A stretch of DNA of 64,000 nt. Source: Tubulanus polymorphus (Eukaryota; Nemertea; Palaeonemertea; Tubulaniformes; Tubulanidae). Below the pieces are notes generated by a model. That model saw only the letters and a program-made list of their open reading frames with translations. It was not told where the DNA came from and made no database searches. The DNA is taken from positions 5,692,485-5,756,484 of the forward strand of contig NC_134027.1 in NCBI RefSeq assembly GCF_964204645.1, in the 5' to 3' direction. A program made the position numbers and the translations under genes. This document shows, piece by piece, positions 55,201 to 64,000 of this stretch (its first letter is position 1; each line of letters opens with the position of its first letter).

Positions 55201-56970
55201 TATTGGCATGAAATTCTTTGCCACAAAAAAGCGGAGACAGTCACTCAAAAGTGACGGCAGAGATAATTCATACATACCCCAGGTTGGAATCCTGGCAGGC
55301 CAAGTCCGACCCCAACACTTGGTTGATACGGATCGACAACTGAATTATAATGGGTATTTCTATGATAACTTATTCGAATTGGAACATCTTCCGTCTTATA
55401 TGATCCATGGAACGTATTTATGGCCTCTGCAAATGGAAAACAATATTTTGATTTGTTAAGTCGAAATCAAATCAAGTCAATTTTTGTTGTTAAGATAAAC
55501 TATAAAACTTACCAGAACCATACTGATAAACTTCAACAGGGCGATTGAAAAGCTCGGATATAGCCTGCATTTCAATGTGGTTGCCATGGCAATTATCCAT
55601 TCTTTTACGATTTAGATATGTGTTGAAATCTTCTGTTATATATTGCGAAAAATGGTCCCGGTTTTTAGCCTGGAAATAAATTCAATAGTTAACTCTGTGT
55701 CCGTGTTGTAATGGCAGGGTGGCGCCACTTTGCGCCCATTTACAAATCTTTCAGGTTATCTGAAAGTGGACTCTAGGGTAATGAGAACTTACTATGTAAT
55801 CTAAAGTGTGCTTTCGAACGATCCCATGCATTTCTTGGTCCCCATAAACTTGATCAGCTGAAAAGATAACAATATGATCATTCGATAGATTGAACAATTT
55901 CTGGTTCAATTGAAACACGCAGCGATGGGCCTTCGCGATAAGAACTTACCAACTGATCTAAACAGACAAGCTCCATCAGTGCCCATCTCCTTGATAATGA
56001 AACCTCGTTTTTCTTTTAAGACACGCGTAAACCATTGCTCAAGCTGGAGAAACAAATAAAAAACACTTTGAGTTCATACACAGACTTAAACCAGGGCAGA
56101 AATATCGAAATCTGGGACTGATAATGTTTTCCAAGGATACCCCAGGAAAAAACTTATCAGCAATAAATGTCCCAGCTGGGATCATTCTTGAAGTGGGAAT
56201 ACACAATTTGGGGCCTCTCATACACAGATTTCAAAATGTTGATGCACCTGGAGCAGCCACTAAAGGGATGCAGTGGAGCGCTGAATAAATTTGTTCCTAT
56301 CAAATGCACAACATGAAATAGAGTGGTGATAATTTTGGAGAGCTCTGATGGCCCTCTCTCATGACGCCTATGTTTATTTATTCAACAAATGCTTTGTTTG
56401 GTATTCAAGTGTCGGTATCCCAGGATTATTATTTCTAAGCGCCCCAAAACATTTGACTAAATCAGGTTAGCGAAGGTAGGGGGTTGAGTGAGGCACTGTG
56501 TGATCATGAGGAGGCCCCCTACAAACCTCTGCATCATATTCTTGTGGTTCAGCAGGGACGACGACTGGCAGCGGTTTCTCAGTTTCATATTCATCTTCGC
56601 TGTTAACTGAATCCAAAACGACGGGTGAACTGTTTGGTCCTGCGGTGGAGGTCTGTTGCACTCGATCAGCTCGCGATGAACCATGGTTTCTGTGTTTTCG
56701 AGTATTCCGATGCGGAGACGTACGATGTCTACGCTTGTTGCCAGCACTTGTTTCGGGTGAGCCAACACCTCCTGGATCGTGTCCGGCAAATGTTTCATCT
56801 AGTTGACCTGTAGGCCACCGTGGCGGAGAATTTCTCGCTCTACTCACGTGAGACAGCGAATGACTGACCCGTGTATCAGATGGTATTGAGTTCAGATGGT
56901 GTTCACCGGAATGACTCGGTTCTTTCTCCGATTTCTCTTTGGAAACTTTCTTTTTCGGCAAAATGGTCAT
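52273..56970 (-). CDS. OTUD5: OTU domain deubiquitinase 5 (DUBA)
   Basis: Ten coding exons: 56,970-56,527; 56,043-55,950; 55,857-55,793; 55,669-55,513; 55,426-55,278; 54,507-54,445; 54,248-54,117; 53,479-53,287; 52,855-52,715; 52,415-52,273. They join in frame to 526 aa (human about 571). OTUD5 is a cysteine protease that cleaves Lys48- and Lys63-linked ubiquitin, acting in innate signalling (TRAF3) and on chromatin regulators in development. The N-terminal third is disordered and basic ([10 protein letters not shown], a likely nuclear signal), then NSEDEYE at 123-129. The OTU domain starts near 149 with the catalytic loop GTDGACLFR (Asp171, Cys174) and continues through YGDQEMH and [11 protein letters not shown] to NTHYNSV (His279). 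After it come the [15 protein letters not shown] helix, a Ser/Thr-rich linker and a C-terminal ubiquitin-interacting-like motif ([20 protein letters not shown]). All catalytic residues are intact. Very secure. Confidence 0.96.
53099..53141. repeat. Perfect 17-bp hairpin in an OTUD5 intron
   Basis: TTGATCAGATCAATAGG at 53,099-53,115 and its exact reverse complement at 53,125-53,141 flank a 9-nt loop. It lies in the intron between coding exons 8 and 9 of OTUD5, away from both splice sites. Confidence 0.9.
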
Positions 56971-57180
56971 CCTGAACTACTTATCTGTCTATCGAACGTA
57001 TGAAAAACGTTCCAGGAAGTCCACGGGCGTCTGTTATTGCGTCTATTTGTGGTGTTTTTCAACTAATTTACGAGCAAAAATCTTTCAACATGGCCGTCAT
57101 TCACCAGTTACGTGCAGCGCCATCTGTAAACAAACCCACATGGCTTAACTGTCAAATTGGAGAGTAAGGCAACAGCTCAT
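56971..57180 (-). promoter_or_regulatory. Putative OTUD5 5' UTR and promoter
   Basis: Directly upstream of the OTUD5 start. The minus strand carries CAGATGGCGC at 57,126-57,117, a match to the YY1/CTCF-like core also seen three more times in the window. No TATA box at a clear distance. Start site not determined. Confidence 0.35.
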
Positions 57181-57449
57181 CACACATAGCCCACCTGGGC
57201 GGGAACAAATCCACAGGGACGATCCATCAAACCTGTATCCATTAAGGACATTTCTTGATCTATCTGTCAAACATAGGCTGGGGCCCGATACAACTTTGAC
57301 TACCCCTGCCCCACAGCCACAGCAGTCCTGTAGTCGAACACTCGTGATTGACCTATCACTAGTTTTAGAAGAAAATTCCTATGCTGCTTTTTCTATAAAA
57401 ATCCTGCAAAACGAAGAAATTAACAAGACGTATTTAAATTTCATCAGTT
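57181..57449. other. Short intergenic gap between OTUD5 and Rab7
   Basis: Nothing recognisable. It separates the OTUD5 promoter side from the inferred end of the Rab7 transcript. Confidence 0.45.
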
Positions 57450-59811
57450 TTTATTGCATGAATTGAATCGATATTTGTACAGTATCAGACTGACAATTTG
57501 TACTTTGATATTCATGTATCATAAAAATACAATAAACCATGAAATCGTACATGTTCATGCTTAAAGTTATCAGATATATATATATGTATATATTACAGTG
57601 AAAGTTTCCTGTCTCAAAAGTTCATCATCATCATCAGCATCATCATCATTTCCACGAAGAGTGAGCAAAATACTTCACAATATATTGCCATATGGACTTG
57701 ATTCGGATAAGGTGGGACAACGAAATAATTACTGGTACTTGAATATATTGAAATTCAAACTGCATTTGTTCTTATTTCATGGTAACCGAACTCTTTTAAA
57801 TAAAGTGGCCAAGAAATTAAGCAATATATTTGTGCTGTTATTCATAGTGTTATTGTTCAAATGAAATACTTGGCTATGCCACTAGATTTAGAAGAGAATA
57901 TCAGATGAAAAATCGAGCAGATAGCAAGCATCCTTCTGTACGTTTCATTAAAAACATTCAAATTTCTTTTGAGCAAACACATGAAATTTACATGGACAAA
58001 TGAATAGGGCCCAATTTGACAGAAAGCATCGCCTTCGAACAGTTCAGTTTTAAAGTGAACATTCATATTTTGCGCGAAAACTGGCCCAGCCAACTAACTT
58101 GATAACCCAATACGTCCTTCAATTCTTTAGGTTACACATGCGTTTGCCTTTCCACATTTCAGGAAAGTCTAATCATGATATCTTTTTATATATATATATA
58201 TAATACTATATATACTAATAAGTGGTTTATTCATACAATTTTACTAATATACAAAATTCGTTATCATGTAGGTATTTATTCAATCATTTTTGTAATGATA
58301 CGGTTTGTAACTATTGCTTTCTTATCGTTCGATAGTTAGCAATCGTTAAACAGGGAGTTCTCATATATATACACAGCACATACGAATATATATATTTACA
58401 AAATATAATATTCATTCATCATCATTGTAATTACAAGTGGCATATTATCATATTCGAAACTTTTGTGTTACCCATTGCCGTTTATGTTCACTGAAGAAAG
58501 ACAATCACGTTCCATAACAGAGTTAGTTAATTTAGCCCTCAATGGAAATTTTCAACACATTCTATAGTCCCAGTGAGTTGATGTAAATGTGTGATGAACT
58601 GTGAAATCTCAATAGTAACACGCTTTTCTTTAACAAGTTATTGAGAACTTTTTCCAGCATGGATGAAGCTGTAGGTTATCCGTAGCGCAGAAGATATTTT
58701 TTCAAAGAACACAGCAGGAGATTGACTTTCATTCGAGAAAAAGAAACTACATTTGGCATACTGTTAATAACATTTTCTTAGCATATTAAGTAAACAAAAT
58801 CAAAGGCGAAAATTACACAATTACTAAGTTACCGATTTGTCAATCACGTCTTCGATTGACATTTCTCGCAACAATCAAATAAATATCACAATTCAATATC
58901 TCAGTATTCGAATAGAAGCAACATCAATTTGTCACTGTGAAACTTTATTGCAGAAAACAATACTCGTTTTTGGTTTAGTTACACCTTAGCCTTTCCAGTA
59001 CCAGTTTACCAATATCCATGGGCCATTAGGGGAGTCTAATCTCATGAATTTTGCATACAAACAAAAGTAATGTCTGCTTGGTTATCGTTGCGGCAAAACC
59101 TCTAAAGAGTCATCAGAAATAATTAGTAGTTTAGAGGACCATGTAGCACCGGTAGGAGATTGGCTTTAGAACCAAGCATCATTTGATTTAAGTACGAACT
59201 AAATATAATAACATTTAAGAGCCAAGTAAAAGCGTAACTTCGTTGTATAATAAATATACCGTACTTCTCTCCCAACCTGTTACTCAAGCACATATACGTA
59301 CGTTCATCAGCACCAATCAAAAATCGATATCGATAATAAGATTCTTTCGGACTAGATCTGATGTATCACTTACACTCATAGAATAATAATAGAATATTTA
59401 TAATTCAGTTTAACAACAGCGAATACAATGCAAAGCTCATGAATTGAACATCGTGTCTCCTCTCTTTTAGTGCTATATGGCCCGTTATGAAAGAAAATAT
59501 ACTAAACTGGAAATAAGATCAACATCATCATCTTCATTTACGAATGACTCTTAATTTCAAGAAAAATGTGGCCCCATTTTTTTTCAAACAAAAAAAAATC
59601 AAAATTCGTTTCTACCGCAGCGTTTGATTTGACGCATCATTTCGTATTCATTACAACTAACGAATGACTGTCTGATAAAGTACAATGAAAATCGAGTTTT
59701 GAGTGTAACCGAATCACTTTAAGGTGAAGATCTTTTCTATCTCAGCGCACAACATTATTAGAAAACGATTGTTTTTTTTTCCATTAAATCATAATAGTCT
59801 GTGAATGTTTA
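57450..59811 (-). other. Probable Rab7 3' UTR with several poly(A) signals
   Basis: AT-rich sequence after the Rab7 stop codon. Candidate AATAAA signals on the transcribed strand are at 59,808-59,813 (overlapping the stop), 58,944-58,949 and 57,450-57,455. A (CAT)n tract lies at 57,621-57,651 and short TA runs near 57,575 and 58,190. Use of the most distal signal would give a 2.4 kb 3' UTR. Which is used is not known. Confidence 0.35.
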
Positions 59812-61617
<1,806 letters not shown>

Positions 61618-63047
61618 GGCGATTTGTGTTAACTTAATTTACTGAAACGATTAATTACCGATTATTGCCAGCAACAGATAGGAGGACCACAGGGGAAACA
61701 TCTTGTCTGGAGTAAGGAAGTTATGAGGAAACAAATTCTAATACGAGGATAAACAGCGATTTTAAGTAATTTCTACTGTAAATGTCACTAACAAGTAAGC
61801 CATGCCAATACTCAATGCATTAGGCCTATTTCACGTAATTGGCCATTGGCAGCCAGAGTCAAATAGGCTCTGCTTAATTCAAATATGAATCAGTCAGTGA
61901 TGACACAAGAAAAACATAGTATACATTCAATTATTTGAAAGGTAAAATTTTGACCAGGTTTTAACTGATTCTAGAATAAAACAATCCATAAATAGAGAGC
62001 ATTGTAATCGAGATTCCTATCGACTGTATTCCCGAATTACTTTTCTTACACACTAGAATGCTTTGGCTCAAAACCCGACCAAGAATGGAAGGGCAACATT
62101 TACGCAACTGCGTGTGAGCGTGCCCATTTCAAGAGTACAAGACTTGAGATCGTAAGACCAGAAGTTACGTATTCATTTTGACAAACTCCCTAAGACTATT
62201 GACACGTAATGATTGAAACGAGGCTAACATAATTCACTTATCAACTAAACTGGTTATATGATGAAGCCCTCCCCCATACTCTATTACAAAAAGTAAGTTT
62301 TACTACATTTACTATTAACCACACTCCCCCTCAGCATGTCTCAGCCTGCTCGTGTCCTGGATCCAGTTGCGTACCCTCAACTATGCTGAAAAAGAACATT
62401 TTCACAAATATGCTAAACAATATCCATGATTCTGGGATACGAGTTTGTGGGTGGAGATGGGTGTTTTTCCAAATGTAGTTTTTTAACATTTCTGGACGCA
62501 CTCCACTCAGCTGTTTTTCACCTGAAGCTTTTATCATTCAAAGCATTACACGACCAACCTGTAAATCAATATCTGGATTAATAGATTCGGTAACCTTAGG
62601 TGTGTATAAATAATTAACCTTACCAGTCGTAATTAATTAGTTAATTAGTTAAATCGTAGTTTATTTCGACAGTCGAAGGAATCTTTAATCCACCTTCTCT
62701 CTCTCAATATGGCGTCTCGTGACCTGTGACGTCACACACTTCCGTGTTTCCTCGTTTTGAAAATACGCCTTCCAAAATTCAAATAATATATTACCAGCAT
62801 TCTTTTAGAAATAATTTAATGATATCACGGAAATACTTAAATAAAAATATTTTATGCAGAAAAATGCGACAAATATTTAAATGGTTTGCTATTTAGGATA
62901 GTATTCATTCAGGTATTAAAGAAATAACGGGTGTATAATTTCGATGCGACAATTTGACCTAGATGTGTAGAATTACAGGAAAATTCAATTTACAGCTGAT
63001 CAAAATCATCATTTCATCATCAAACAACGCGTGACAGTTACTAAACG
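61618..63047. promoter_or_regulatory. Rab7 / EEF1AKMT2 divergent intergenic region with possible shared promoter
   Basis: The two start codons are 1.43 kb apart and face away from each other. A compact cluster at 62,707-62,745 contains ATGGCG (YY1-like) at 62,709-62,714, a perfect CRE palindrome TGACGTCA at 62,727-62,734 and an ETS-type CTTCCG at 62,739-62,744. This is the combination typical of housekeeping promoters. Rab7 probably has a non-coding first exon here. Tandem TTAATTAG units lie at about 62,630-62,651. Confidence 0.4.
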
Positions 63048-63930
63048 ATGTCTGATCCTGTGATCGAAACCTCGAATAATGAATTGCCACCATCTAAATT
63101 AGGAACAAAGGAATAGTATGGTTAATATTAACGGTCTAAGTCATTTAATCTTTGTCTGACCTACCCGTACCACTTGTTGACGTTGTGTGTGGCACTCTCC
63201 ACTACGGTTATCACAGGACACCAGTCCAACAAACTGATTATAATCTACCAAGGCAGAAAATAGCCCCTTCTGCATTTTGGACTTGATTTTTTATGATAGG
63301 ATATGTGTTGCTGGGGGATGAAATCCTTAAAATTTCATGACCAAGAAAATCCTAAAAACTATAATTTGCCAAAATATCTACAGAAATTCTGACAATTTAG
63401 AAATCCATAGAAAATTTTTTTGCCTGATATCTGCGAAATATGGACAAATTCATAGACCTGGCTATGCTACTCAAGTCCCGAATGAAGCCATATTTAGGTT
63501 TATTACACAATCACACATGGATTAAAAAGAATTATTCCTGATAGAACAAATAAAAGTCTGAATACCAGTCGTTGTTAACGGTTCCCTACAACGTTATTTG
63601 TAGAACAACGGCTAGGTACTAGACTAGAACAAATACTGATACTAAATATATTTCTTTGCAGTTGGGAAGATGCTTATGATAAAGAACTTGTCAATTACAA
63701 TGACAGCGGAGATATTGGAGAAGTTTGGTATGTTCTCAGTAGTTATAGAAATAATGTGGTTTCTTGACAAAATATATGGCCTGTAACGCAGTTAGGGTGA
63801 ATCATAATTCAGGTTTGGTTATGACAGCATGTCACGAGTTATACGTTGGATCGAGGAGAGTGAAGATATCAACACCGAAATGAGTGTTATCGATTTGGGT
63901 TGTGGCAATGGAGCGATGTTAGTCGAATTG
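63048..63930 (+). CDS. EEF1AKMT2: EEF1A lysine methyltransferase 2, 5' part (runs past window end)
   Basis: Three coding exons on the plus strand: 63,048-63,115; 63,662-63,727; 63,813-63,930, together 84 codons, then a GTGAGT donor leading out of the window. EEF1AKMT2 (METTL10) is a class I SAM-dependent methyltransferase that methylates a lysine of translation elongation factor eEF1A. The translation has LGTKEYWEDAYDKEL (19-33), the family's typical N-terminal phrase, followed by GDIGEVWFG (39-47), SMSRVIRW and the SAM-binding motif I VIDLGCGNGAMLVEL (70-84). The ATG is the first in frame and yields a short leader shorter than the human one. The catalytic half, including motif Post I and the substrate loop, is not in this window. 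Splice sites are TA|GTATGG, TTTGCAG|TTGGG, TG|GTATGT and AATTCAG|GTTTGG. Confidence 0.93.
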
Positions 63931-64000
63931 GTGAGTCAATTTTTTTGCCAGCTGAAAGACATTTTGAGAAAAGCCAGTAATAAATCGTTGTAATGAATGT

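Overview
The window is eukaryotic nuclear DNA from an animal. It is AT-rich, intron-bearing and full of microsatellites and degenerate repeats. The four recognisable protein genes (a PIM-type kinase, an OTUD5 deubiquitinase, Rab7 and EEF1AKMT2) are all animal-type orthologues with short introns and canonical GT-AG splice sites. I read it as an invertebrate bilaterian, most likely a marine lophotrochozoan such as a mollusc, annelid or brachiopod. That last step is an inference from style and gene content, not proven by the sequence.

Layout. Positions 1 to about 43,900 are a gene-poor stretch. It holds one clear RNA gene, a tRNA-Ser(AGA) at 19,353-19,434, and one orphan open reading frame that is too long to be chance (minus strand, 23,311-23,840). 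The rest is repeats: two very long (TA)n arrays, two diverged inverted copies of a ~400 bp element (2.3 and 11.3-11.7 kb), a hAT-like non-autonomous element (28.0-28.5 kb), a short-TIR element (36.4 kb), two adjacent hairpins (37.8-38.0 kb) and a Penelope/hammerhead-like remnant (33.1 kb).

Positions 44,000-64,000 are gene-dense. On the minus strand lie a PIM kinase (5 coding exons, 318 aa), OTUD5 (10 coding exons, 526 aa) and Rab7 (4 coding exons, 205 aa), each followed by a probable 3' UTR of roughly 1.5-2.5 kb. On the plus strand the first three exons of EEF1AKMT2 start at 63,048 and run off the window. All exon joins given here were checked for splice dinucleotides and for reading frame (total lengths divide by three).

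Functionally the four coding genes are independent housekeeping or signalling genes: a survival kinase, a ubiquitin protease, a late-endosome GTPase and a translation-factor methyltransferase. They do not form a pathway, and I see no operon, CRISPR array, viral gene or new multi-gene system. The most unusual material is non-coding: the foldback inside a Rab7 intron, the paired hairpins near 37.9 kb and the orphan terminal exon near 23.5 kb.
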